Notes under the pieces: generated by a model
Seen by the model: only the letters and a program-made list of their open reading frames with translations
What the model was told of the DNA's origin: nothing
Databases searched by the model: none
Origin: Pholiota molesta
Lineage: Eukaryota > Basidiomycota > Agaricomycetes > Agaricales > Strophariaceae
Direction: 5' to 3'
Length of the DNA: 64,000 nt
NCBI GenBank assembly: GCA_014925825.1
Contig: JACGCK010000013.1
Coordinates: forward strand, 619,044 to 683,043
Position numbers and translations under genes: made by a program
In this document: in pieces, positions 32,009 through 42,811 of the stretch
Position numbering within the stretch: the stretch's first letter is position 1
Layout of the letters: every line of letters starts with the position of its first letter

Positions 32009-34277
32009 TCAAGATTCAAGGAAATCAAGTTGCTGCAGACGACGATTCACATCGTTAATGTCTGGACGTTTGGCAGGATCCGTTGCCCAACACATCGTAA
32101 GAAGTTCCCAGCAATCATCTTTTAATAGCGATTGCAGCGGCCTTGAAGGAGATTTATCGGTGCTTCTGTATATTTCTGCGATTATTGCATGGTCTTGTTT
32201 TAAGTGCGAATAAGGAAGCATTCCCGTGATGACCTGCGATAAAGAGTCGAGGTTACCCATAATTTTCAAATGAGATGGGTTAACTTACATAAAACGCGAC
32301 GCTAGCAAACGAGTACACATCGCATGATGTCGTGACGTCGGAGCCAAGCAATAGCTCAGGAGCAATCCATCTAGTTGAGCGCGAGACAGTTGAAGTGCAG
32401 AAAGAGGGTCCTTGGAGCTCTTCCATGACATTGGAGAGCCCGAAGTCGCTGAGGTGTGCAGTGCCGTTGTCCATCAAGATGTTGGCCTGGTATTCATCGT
32501 AAGACAGGGAAAATAAACGTCTGCGATGAGGTGACATACCGGTGATAAATCGCCGTGGATCACCTTTTGCGAATGAACTAGATAATAAAATTGTTTAGCA
32601 ATTTGAAAACACACGCAGTGTCAGGAAATGATTCACGGTATGATAGTCCACGTGCGATAGCGATGCACTAAAACTTGGTGGTCAGCTTCTTGCAATTCTA
32701 TTGCAGGTTTGAGAGTCGGTAGTTACAATATTCAATCGGTCATGAAGGCTTAAATTATCCTTTTCCCTCTCAAGGTATTCAGACAAGGTCCCTTGATTCA
32801 TCCACTGGCAAACCATCGCGATAGATTTGCCAAAGTCGGAAGTGACTCCAAAAAGTGATACGATATTGGGGTGGTCGAGGTTTCCCCAGATACGCATCTC
32901 TCTTTTTAGTCTCTACCGAACGAACGGGCATTAAGTGTGATACCGTAATTCGACACCGAAAAATTATAGTGGACCTTTTGCAGCTTTGACACATTTTCCT
33001 GACTGTATATCTGCGACCGGAGCTCCTTGATAGCAACCTAGTCGAATTTTATCAATTCACCGCACATGAAACTTTATTAGCGCATTGGCAATACCTTTAT
33101 TGATGTCGTATCAGTCACCCAATATCCCATGTGTACGTCTGCAAAACTTCCGCCACCGATTGTATATTCTTTGCGGACTTGTCCGCTGAGATTGTTCACC
33201 TGTGCGTAGGCGAAAGGGTTTCCCATGGCACGAGTCGGAGAGATAGGACGTATCAAGAATGAATCTTCTGTGGTCTTCTGTGAAGAATGCTTGAATTCGC
33301 GATAAATCCAATGTGATCCAGGTGGATACGAACCTCTTCCAGAGGTTTTGGAGGTAGGACATGATCCAGGTTATCAGTTAGTGGGCTAGATTTTTTTTAG
33401 TGGCGCAACTTCGAATAAAAAACATGAAAACTTACTGCGAAGCTGGATCCATGTTTTCGCCACTGACTGGCATGCCCCGCTGCAGTATCATGTCGAAAAC
33501 AATGTCCTTGTATCAAAGATATGAAAGGATCTGCATAGTTACTGTAAACTTGCTGACGTACCCTTAAGAGTCGTTTTTCCAACTCGTCCACGAGACGATC
33601 GAGTTTTTTCAGGTCTTCGGCGCCACGGCTTACAAACTTGACTAATTTCGGTCTAGCTTGGTGTTCCTCCAGTTTTCCCAAAACGTTGGTGAGCGTGCTT
33701 TGCTGGAATTTAGTTACAATTATGGCGATTTCAATTGGTCTTACTCACCTTGCGCAAACAATGAGCAAATTCTCCATTTGTGCCAAATTCTCCTTGGCCC
33801 CGTCGCCGGACTTCGCAATAGACGCTAGCTTCTCGTAGATCCAACGCGACAGGTTGAGTACTTTGTCTATAATTTTGATGCAACGCTTCTTATTCGTGTC
33901 GAGCTCCTGTGAAATTCGACGTCAAAGTATAGACAAGGAATGCCACCAGAGAAGTACGGACGTACATCTCTGATTTTGATGAGCTGTAGGATGACTCCCG
34001 TGAGCGTCTTCACGAATGGCGCATGCTGAAGGGCTTCTGCAACTTCTTCCACAATGACTGCAAGGGTATATGTCACTGAGTCAAGCGATTTATCGATGGT
34101 GTCGAACGCTTTATCGACGGTGTTACTGCCCGTTGGCGCTTGCCAGTGGGGAGCAGAATCGCCACTCGACTGAGAGGCATCGCTTCTGCCAGTAGGTGCT
34201 TGCATCGCAGCGTTGGTTGTCGGTCGTAATCGAGAGGGAAGTGAATGCCACGCAGCTGTATTTGTATTCCCACTCAT
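32009..34277 (-). CDS. HeLo/MLKL-like bundle - TKL kinase (copy A)
   Basis: About 550 aa in twelve exons, all with consistent GT-AG junctions. Residues about 50-225 form an amphipathic helical bundle (VEEVAEALQHAPFVKTLTGV, NLSRWIYEKLASIAK, DLKKLDRLVDELEKRLLR), resembling the N-terminal four-helix bundle of MLKL/HeLo-like cell-death domains common in agaricomycete NLR-type proteins. A short linker with LPPKPLEE (about 33360) leads into GNPFAYAQVNNLSGQ and a TKL kinase: GGGSFADVHMG, VAIKEL, DHPNIVSLFG, HGDLSP (catalytic Asp present), LSDFGLSN, WIAPELL, CDVYSF and a C-lobe ending at 32009. LPPKP is normally the lead-in to an NB-ARC domain; here the ATPase is absent. Likely an active kinase; membrane disruption by the bundle is inference from MLKL. 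Confidence 0.83.
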
Positions 34278-34505
34278 TTGCCGCGTGCATCGCCAATATG
34301 TCTATAAGTATATTATTAGTGCGCATCGCCTTTTTGTCCAACTTTCAGCTATCACAGCCTTGAGAGATGGCATGTGCTGTCAGTGCTGATACATGCTGCT
34401 CAGAGTCAATCCGCTCACCGCTATATGTAGGCGACAGCTACATGTAGATCGTGACATATCATGCAATGCGTCTATAATCTTTCGATAATACGGTAGCTTT
34501 CTATA
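34278..34505. repeat. Duplicated promoter of HeLo-kinase copy A
   Basis: Matches 41200-41430 upstream of copy B, through 'aagtatattattagtg', 'tcacagccttgag', 'cagctacatgtagatcgtga' and 'tttcgataatacggtagctt'. Copy B has a short insertion. Marks the distal edge of the APH-kinase duplication. Confidence 0.7.
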
Positions 34506-34983
34506 CCTTCCTGGCACCAATTGAAATCGGGCGCGCCGTATCCTTGTTCTTCGCCTCCACCGTATGCCAATGTGCAGCGATCTACAGCGCTCGCCAAATT
34601 TTATGCAGGCATTATTTAAATTCCTATCGAAGCCATATACATCAATTGGGAAGAGCAGATATAGAACATGAAATGGCTCTCACAGATGTAGGACTTGGGT
34701 ATATAGGATACCTAACTCCTGAAACCAATTATGGATAATGTGGTCCCAATGTGAGAAGACATACGGGATTCCAATTTGAGGCTTTCCTGACGGATGGGCA
34801 TTTAGCAGAGATTACGCGGATGTAGAAGACGTGGATAGATCAGACAAATATTTTGTCTGACTTGGAGAAGAGATGAGGATAGATGAGGACTCGGAAGTTG
34901 GCTAGGAAGTTGGACAAGTTCAAGTTGGGGGTTGGGATTCCAGATCCGGACCGGATGAAGCCGCAACAGGAACGCAGAGGACA

Positions 34984-35870
34984 GCATAGACTCGCGACCA
35001 GTCCTTGGGTGGTGATCCGGGGAGCTCGTTGTTTGTCCCGTGTTGTGGCAATGTTGTTGTGTCAAACATCAAGCGGAAGTTGAAAATACCTGGAGATGCT
35101 CTCGGAGTTCGAAAGGTAACGGCTGGTCACGAGCCTAAGGACAGCATAGTATAGGCTCGTGACCATCCGTTTCTTTCGAACTCCGCTGGACAGTTCTCAG
35201 AAACGGCTGGGACAAATGAACACACTTTGGCAGGGTCACGCTTTTGTGACGCGGGACTTAGTGAAATTTCGACGATTTCACGCTCTGCACAGTACTACAA
35301 CAACACGAGCTCGACTTCCACGGCCTATTCTACTTCGACAGTAACCCAGAAGTTATCATCCGAGGCTTCCCTACAATCTCTCCTCCAGAATAACCTCCAC
35401 CACCGACCTACGACGAAACTATCAATACTCGAGATCTCGACGCATCCGCGGTAACTTCACCACTGAGGCAACTCAAACCGCCTGGGAGCCACATAACGAA
35501 GCTAAAGGAGGATAACGGGGTGCTAGGAAGCTAAGGGAAGACCCATGCAGAAAATTACTTTTTTCAAGTCTATGTATTTCGCATTATTTAAGTCAAATAA
35601 GCTGTTTAAAAGAGTTCCTAGAGGGATGAATTTTTGTGATGTTTTGAGTGAGTGTGGCAGAGTCCAACGACGAAACACGGAAATTTCTCTAAGTGCCGCG
35701 TCACACGGAGGGGTCCCCGTCAAACCGCGTCCGTTTGTCCCAGTCGTTCTGAGGTGTTCTTCCTTTTCACAGTCCGCCTGATGTTTGATCACACAACAAA
35801 GTCACAACAAAGGACAAACAAATCACCGCGGGAAGAACCCTCAGAACGACTGGCTGGCGAGTCTACTGAG
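34984..35870. mobile_element. Foldback-like element with long imperfect inverted repeats
   Basis: Left arm about 34984-35300 and right arm about 35650-35870 are inverted copies. Read on opposite strands both show 'gactcgc-cagtc', 'gtttgtcc', 'tgttgtgt', 'caaacatca-gcgga', 'ggctgggacaaa' or 'gactgggacaaa', 'tgacgcgg-acttag' and 'gaaattt'. The left arm carries about 120 bp extra, including a perfect-looking hairpin at 35121-35170 built on 'ggtcacgagcc'. The centre (35310-35640) has no transposase. Probably a non-autonomous DNA element. Confidence 0.55.
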
Positions 35871-36233
35871 CATAGTACTTCAAGTTACTCCTTCGTTACT
35901 CCAGGTTAAGTACTCCTGGCTCTTGTTGGCTCGTGTTCTCGTGTTCCCTGGCCTCCGTATCGTCTTTGCTATATTGTCTCTCAGCAGCTCTGCGTGTCTG
36001 CGCTGATATCGGCTTTCTAAGCTGGCACACTCCTGACCGATCCCTGCTTTCGATGTCGAATCATGCACCTCATCGCGCGTAATAGGTGGGCAAACTCCAG
36101 GAAACCGATACCCTCAACGATATGGTTTTATTCCTATTTTACCTGGCGCGATGCATCTGACGAAGCGCAGCCATCATGACCCGACTTTTGCGTGGAGCAC
36201 GGAGAACATCGTCCCTGCATCGTCCTCCAAGCC
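35871..36233. other. Intergenic spacer
   Basis: No coding signal or repeat recognised. Confidence 0.35.
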
Positions 36234-36697
36234 ATGGTCAACCCTCACATCCCGTCGTCAAACATAAGATTCTCTGCCCCCATATTCAAACGCTACAACT
36301 GCGACCGACCCATGTCCTCGCATGGCTGCACTCTTCACGGTTAAAGACGACGGTATTGGCGCCGTCAAGGCAATAGATGAGGCATACGTGCTTTACTTCG
36401 TCTATGTATGAAACCGAAAGAGCTTGCAACCCACGGCGATATTCGATTGCCTGAGCGCCTCTCGGCACGTTCTCTCATCCCGCCGGGCATCCGCTTCTCT
36501 CTAGAAGACGAAAGTAAGGGATTCGTATCTCTGAGATGTATACTCTCCGCTCGGTAGAAGGGGTCGTGCGAGTTCGATCTGTTGCGGTTGTTCGATGTCT
36601 GCAATTGCAAATTCATTGCCTTGAACCGCGGTTTGGGGAAGCGGCAGAATATCATCGTGAGCTGGAGCGTTGAAAGTGGCCGGTGGAACGCCGGACG
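36234..36697. repeat. Direct repeat R, left copy
   Basis: About 460 bp that recurs at 41431-41825: shared 'atggtcaaccctcaca', 'agattctctgcccccatatt', 'caaggcaatagatgaggcat' and 'gagctggagcgttgaaagtg'. It contains only short broken frames. It directly abuts the truncated APH copy B. Confidence 0.75.
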
Positions 36698-36701
36698 AGG
36701 A

Positions 36702-37792
36702 AGAAGACTTACCAAAAGGGCAGACGCTGGATGCTACGCTTGAGGATGGCAGATCGGTGATGCTCCGCCAACGCAACACCTATGTTTCCGACCCCGTTCT
36801 TGAGAAGTGGAGCCTTGGCAGATTTCAGAATGAACTCAGGCTCCTTCCTTGGCTCCGCGACAACACTAGCATCCCAGTGGCTAACCTTTTAGCGATCGGC
36901 CCCGACTATACGATCCAGGAGAAGCTGCCAGGGTCCGACCTTACCTACCGCTGGCATTTCCTGTCTGAAGCCGCAAAGGTCAGTGCCCATCGCTTGGAGA
37001 AAGCCTCTGTTAAATTTTTTATTTTTTCTTATGGATAATCTTATTTCTGGATATGTCAACATCTTATCGGATCTTTTCAATCTGTCGGTACCCCAGAAAA
37101 TCGGATCAGCTTCCGTCGACGAAGCGGCGGGGATGGGGGTGGGCCCTCTTCTCGCTTCTAATGCTTCCTGTTCTGCCCCCGATGTCCTCGACGACATATC
37201 CGAGTACATTGACTTTCTTTTCACCATAAAGCGCCATATGATCGCAGATGAAGCCTGAGGATAAGCAGCGCGCCGAGACCACTTTGGCTTCCCTCGAAAC
37301 GAAGATCCGCTCCATGATTCAGGCCATCCGCGATCCTGGCTTGTGCTTGCGCTGTGTGCTGACTCATGCTGACCTCCATGGCTACAACCATCCTGGTGAA
37401 CGACGATGGCGATATCACCGCTGTGCTGGACTGGGAGATTAACCGCATCCAGCCTGCGTCACCCTGCGATCCTTGGGGTTGACTACCCAGTCTGGCTTTC
37501 TTCTCAAGGGATACATGATCCTCGATTTGCTAGGGATAATTGGTGGTGGGAAGAAAGCCCGGCTGAACGAGAGAGGTTCTGCAGAATCTTCGAAGAGGTA
37601 CGAGATTCGATAGACTTCAATAACAATTGCTGATTGAGTAATTTTCTCCAGAAGATTCAAGAGCGTGATCCAGAATTATATAAATGCTTGATAGAGGGAC
37701 ATGATTTGAGGGCTGTTGTTGGCTGGTTAAGGGAACCTAATTCAGACCCTGGTTTCGATCGCATGGGTTCATGGGCTACATCTCAGTTATAG
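36702..37792 (+). pseudogene. APH-like phosphotransferase pseudogene (copy B)
   Basis: High identity to 30770-31857 but lacks exon 1; homology begins at the EDLP-GQTLDATL block and directly abuts repeat R. Relative to copy A the acceptor of intron 2 is lost (about 37030, no cag before 'aatcttatttctgg'), two bases are deleted near 37249 (frame closes at once), one base is inserted near 37388 inside the catalytic-loop codons (HGYN), and a 10-bp partial duplication ('ctgcgtcacc') lies near 37457. The remainder, including the C-terminal exon, is still close to copy A, so the inactivation is recent. Confidence 0.88.
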
Positions 37793-37930
37793 TAAACTTG
37801 TCATTTCTGAAATTGCAGATCCTTGGACCTGAAGCGCGCATTCACTAGGCACAGTTTCCTGAACTGCATGAATACATATTGGGCAATACAGCTACATAGG
37901 TCTGAAATTTTTCATCTAGAGAAGTGTAAG

Positions 37931-40900
37931 TCAGAATCGCACATCAAATCCAAAATCAAAGGAATCAAGTTGCTGCAGACGACGATTCACATCGTTAATG
38001 TCTGGACGTTTGGCAGGATCCGTTGCCCAACACATCGTAAGAAGTTCCCAGCAATCATCTTTTAATAGCGATTGCAGCGGCCTTGAAGGAGATTTATCGG
38101 TGCTTCTGTATATTTCTGCGATTATTGCATGGTCTTGTTTTAAGTGCGAATAAGGAAGCATTCCCGTGATGACCTGCGATAAAGAGTCGAGGTTACCCAT
38201 AATTTTCAAATGAGATGGGTTAACTTACATAAAACGCGACGCTAGCAAACGAGTACACATCGCATGATGTCGTGACGTCGGAGCCAAGCAATAGCTCAGG
38301 AGCAATCCATCTAGTTGAGCGCGAGACAGTTGAAGTGCAGAAAGAGGGTCCTTGGAGCTCTTCCATGACATTGGAGAGCCCGAAGTCGCTAAGGTGTGCA
38401 GTGCCGTTGTCCATCAAGATGTTGGCCTGGCATTCATCGTAAGACAGGGAAATTAAATGTCTGCGATGAGGTGACATACTGGTGATAAATCGCCATGGAT
38501 CACCTTTTGCGAATGAACTAGATAATAAAATGTTTAGCAATATGAAAACACACGCAGTGTCAAGAAATGATTCACGGTATGTTAGTCCACGTGCGATAGC
38601 GATGCACTAAAAACTTGGTGGTCAGCTTCTTGCAATTCTATTGCAGGTTTATGTAAGAGTCGGTAGTTACAATATTCAATCGGTCATGAAGGCTGAAATT
38701 CTCCTTTTCCTTCTCAAGGTATTCAGACAAGGTCCCTTGATTCATCCACTGGCAAACCATCGCGATAGATTTGCCAAAGTCGGAAGTGACTCCAAGAAGT
38801 GGTACGATATTGGGGTGGTCGAGATTTCCCCAGATACGCATCTCTCTTTTTAGTCTCTATCGAATGAATGGCCATTAGTTATAATGCATCAAACTACGCC
38901 AAAAAATAGTATACCTTTTGCAGCTTTGACACATCCGCCTGACCGTATATATGCGAACGAAGCTCCTTGATAGCAACCTAGAAGAATTCTATTAATTCAC
39001 CACACATGAAATATTGATGCATTGGCAATACTTACCTTTATTGATGTCGTATCAGTCACCCAAAATCCCATGTGTACGTCTGCAAAACTTCCGCCACCGA
39101 TTGTATATTCTTTGCGGACTTGTCCGCTAAGATTGTTCAGCCGTGCGTAGGCGAAAGGGTTTCCCTTGGCATGATTTAGAGAGATAGGACATATCAAGAA
39201 TGAATCTTCTGTGGTCTTCTGTGAGGAATGTTGAAAACCCAATGTGATCTAGTGATCCAGGTGGATACGAACCTCTTTCATCGCGTGCTCATTTGCGTGT
39301 GTTATCAGTGAGCGCTCTTCTCCCACTGGCACAATGCTCGCCCTAGAAGACAAAGGGCTGGGATTCGCCTCTCTGGGCTGTGTTCTGTCAACCCGGGGCA
39401 ATGACATTTGGTCGTACGAGCTATGATAAGGAGAGATTTCATTTTTGCTCATGGGTACAAACTCCGGACTCGAATCTCTAAAATGTGTGTTGCAAATGTC
39501 AAACACCGATAATGGTTCATACCCGTCAGACACATCCTTGTCCATGCGAAGGCTGTAGACAGAGAGAGCGATTGATCGATCCAGGTTGGATTGGTGATCG
39601 TCACCACCGGTATGAATAACTTCAGTGTAATCTGCCGACCAACGTCCCCACAAGGACTCGGAGCTTTCGCCATCACGGAGGAGCGTCGAGACAAGTGTAA
39701 CCGCTAACGGGATTCCATCAATGGCTTGTAGAAGTTGAACAGTAAATTCGTCGATGATATGGTCGCTAGCAATGTTACGGAGTACATCCTTTGCACCGTC
39801 CAGAGATAGCGTCACGAGAGGAGGGAGGAGAGGTCTGGACCACATGACTTTCGAAGGATGGTGCTCACCACGTAAGGTTATGATGAGCGATAAATTTGGG
39901 ATGTCGGCGAAGAATTCCAGTAGTTCTTCCACTTTTGTGGTGCGCGTATCGAATGCTTCCCAGGGAGTTTCGAAATTGTCGAAGCATGCAAGGGCGGTCG
40001 ACGTCCCCAGCAGGCGCCGTGCTGACGCTAGTATGACAGACGGAGCCACGTTGAGTCCGAGCATGGATCCGAATTTCAGCAGCAAAGTATCGATGTCGAG
40101 CATACCCTCACAGGATAGGAAGTATTGTGACTGGTAGCGCTCGACAATTTTCGGGTCGTGGAGGATTGTGAGGGCCAACGTAGTCTTCCCGAACCCGCCG
40201 CCACCTATGATTGCAATTCGAGAGGTTTCTGGCCTCAGAAGAATATCGAGCGCGTGCTTCAAATGGTCTTCGCGCTCAATCATTAGGTGAGGTTTTGGAG
40301 GTAGGACATGAACCAGGTTATCAGTTGGTGGGCTGGATTTATTTTAGTAACGCAACTTCGACTAAAAGACATGAAAACTTACTGCAAAGTTGGATCCATA
40401 TTTTTGCCACTGACTGGCATGCCCTGCTGCAATTTCATGTCGAAAACAATGTCCTTGTATTGAAGAAATTTATGAAAGGCTCTGCATGGTTACTGTAATC
40501 TTGCTGACGTACCCTTAAGAGTCGTTTTTCCAAGTCGTCCACAGCACGATCGAGTATGTTCAAGTCCTCGACGCCACGGCCGAGAAATGTGTTAAATCTC
40601 GATCTAGCGTGGATTTTCTCCAGTTCTCCCAAAATGGCGGTGAGCGTGCTGTGCCGGAATTTAGACTTATAATTATCGCGACATAAATCGGTCTTACTCA
40701 CTTTGCGCCAGAAATGAGCGAATTCTCCACTTCTGCCAAATCCCCCTTGGCCCGCTCGCCGGACTTCGCAATGGCCGCTAGCTTGTCGTAGATCCAACGC
40801 GACAGTCTGAGTACCTTGTCTATAATTTCACGGCAACGCTCCTTATTCGTTTTGAGCCCTGTGAAATTCGATGTCATTGTATAGACAAGGAATGCCACCA

Positions 40901-41163
40901 GAGAATTACGGACGTACATCCCTAATTTTGACAAAACGTAGGATGACTCCCGTGAGCGTCTTCACGAATGGCGCATGGGTATTCGTCAAGTCAAGCGCTG
41001 ACGCTTGGGGAGCAGGATCACCACTCGACTGAGAGGCGTCGGTTCTGCCAGTAGGTGCTTCCATGCAGCGTTGGTTGTCGGTCGTAATATAATCGAGAGG
41101 AAGGAAGTGAATGCCCACGCACAAGCAGCTGTATTTGTATTCCCACTCATCTGCCGCGTGCAT
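37931..41163 (-). CDS. HeLo-like bundle - NB-ARC - TKL kinase fusion (copy B)
   Basis: Duplicate of the 32009-34277 gene that carries an extra NB-ARC-type ATPase module. Start 41163 or, in frame, 41064; the MSGN start used in copy A is out of frame here, and about 35 residues of the first helix are missing. Helices follow (LRLSRWIYDKLAAIAK, LNILDRAVDDLEKRLLR). One long exon (about 40330-39273) reads HVLPPKPHLMIEREDHLKHA, P-loop GGGGFGKTTLA, Walker B-like LACFDNFETPWEAF, sensor-like LIITLRGEHHPSKV, GIPLAVTLV and GDDHQSNLDRSIALSVYSL. It then splices at NEHAMKE to the same exon as copy A (KTTEDSFLICPISLNHAKGN). The kinase is complete: GGGSFADVHMG, VAIKEL, HGDLSP, LSDFGLSN, WIAPELL. No TPR or WD repeats follow the ATPase. 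Confidence 0.82.
39273..40330 (-). other. NB-ARC module in the linker of kinase copy B
   Basis: Single open exon of about 350 codons. It lies exactly between LPPKP and the exon-end Glu codon (gag|gttcg) that are adjacent in copy A (LPPKP-LEE). The canonical LPPKP lead-in favours loss from copy A rather than gain in copy B. Confidence 0.75.
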
Positions 41164-41430
41164 CGCCAAATACTTATTATTACTTATTAAGTATATTATT
41201 AGTGCACACTGCACATCGCCTTTTTGTTCCGACTTTCAGGTATCACAGCCTTGAGATGGCATGTGCTGATACATGCTACTCAGCGTCAATCCGCTCACCA
41301 CTATATGTAGACCCTTGAACCCTATAGGTATTGTTCATCCCGCACAGTCAATTACATCAATTTACAGCTACATGTAGATCGTGACATACTGTGCAATGCG
41401 TTGATCTTTCGATAATACGGTAGCTTTTTT

Positions 41431-41825
41431 ATGGTCAACCCTCACAACCCGTGGTCAAGCATCAGATTCTCTGCCCCCATATTCAGACGCTACAGTTGCG
41501 ACCGACCATGTCCTCGCATGTAAACCGGCTGCACTCTTCACGGTTAAAGACAACGATATTGGCGCCCTCAAGGCAATAGATGAGGCATACGTGCATTACT
41601 TCGTCTGTGAAACCGAAAGTGAGCCCTTTGCATCCATCCTATCTCTCCGCCTCTTTGCTGCAGGGCCAAAGTCTTCTCCAGGCAGGGGTCGCGCGAGTTC
41701 CATCTGTTGCATTTGTTCGATGTCTGCAATTGCAAAGTCCTTGCCTCGAACCGCGGTTGGGGAAGCGGCAGAATATCACCGTGAGCTGGAGCGTTGAAAG
41801 TGGCCGGTGGAACGCCGAACGAGGG
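41431..41825. repeat. Direct repeat R, right copy
   Basis: Partner of 36234-36697 in the same orientation. The APH pseudogene and kinase copy B lie exactly between the two R copies. Confidence 0.75.
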
Positions 41826-42593
41826 CGTCCAGACTCTAGGAGGAGGATGAACCCCGATCTGGCGTGTATGCAAATTTACTATTCGAACGAAGCGCGGCGA
41901 CGGCTTCCGGCCGCGTGTAATTGGCGCTGGTTCGAACAGTGGGCTCGATAGTGATAATCCATGAAGATCGTTCAACATTGACGATTGAAAAGTTGATGCG
42001 GGCGCCGCTGGAGGGGACGCCTGAGAAGCCAAGAGACGGATAACCTTCATAATTCGTCGAGAGACCTGATGAAGACGATGGATTGTCATTAACATCTGTT
42101 AGCGAAGGGGTAGAGCTGGAACTCTTATGCAACTACTGGGACGAGGAGCCAGGTGGCGGAGGCAAGTTGTGACCTGGGGCAGAATTTAAAAAAGGAAAAG
42201 GATAAGTGCAAGTTGCAGAGCCTGGCGCGACTCATGTTGAATAAAGGGTCGACCTTCGGTCTCCTCAACACCTTGCTGATGGCGTCACATTATTTGAACG
42301 TCCTCGATGCAGACTTATGTTTAGGACAGGTTCATCAAATTATTTTCTTTTGATATACTTTAACTTACTTATACTTAATTAATGGCCCGGGTTATTATCA
42401 CTTGTATGTGATTTATTGATGAGAAGCCTTGGAGAAGCCTGTAAATTGTAATCATTGCTATTTGATTGCTATAATCTTTTATTGTCAGACCTCGCTGGCG
42501 GCTGCACCCGCCACGCTCGGTCTTCGGAAACTGTAAAAGAATTAAAGTACCAAGTGTCATTTCTTCAACATTTCTTGGTCATTTCTCAACATT
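41826..42593. other. Intergenic, no recognised gene
   Basis: A 98-codon minus-strand frame (41836-42132) begins with a Ser-rich stretch and has no recognised domain. The rest is AT-rich. Confidence 0.35.
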
Positions 42594-42811
42594 TTCAAAC
42601 ATTTCGCAAGTCGATAGGCATTTTCAAACATTTCGCAAGTCGATAGGGAATGCATTGTTTGCTTGTGCTTGGCAATCCATGCTCAGGTAAATATTTACGA
42701 TTTCTCAACATTTTCACAAGTCGATAGGGAATGCATTGTTTGCTTGTGCTTGCCAAACCATGTTCAAGTAAATATTTACGATTTCTCAACATTTTCACAA
42801 GTTGATAGGGA

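Noticed and set aside
35545..35909. Short ORFs in the foldback element
   Set aside because: They cross the inverted-repeat arm and centre, and show no transposase motif.
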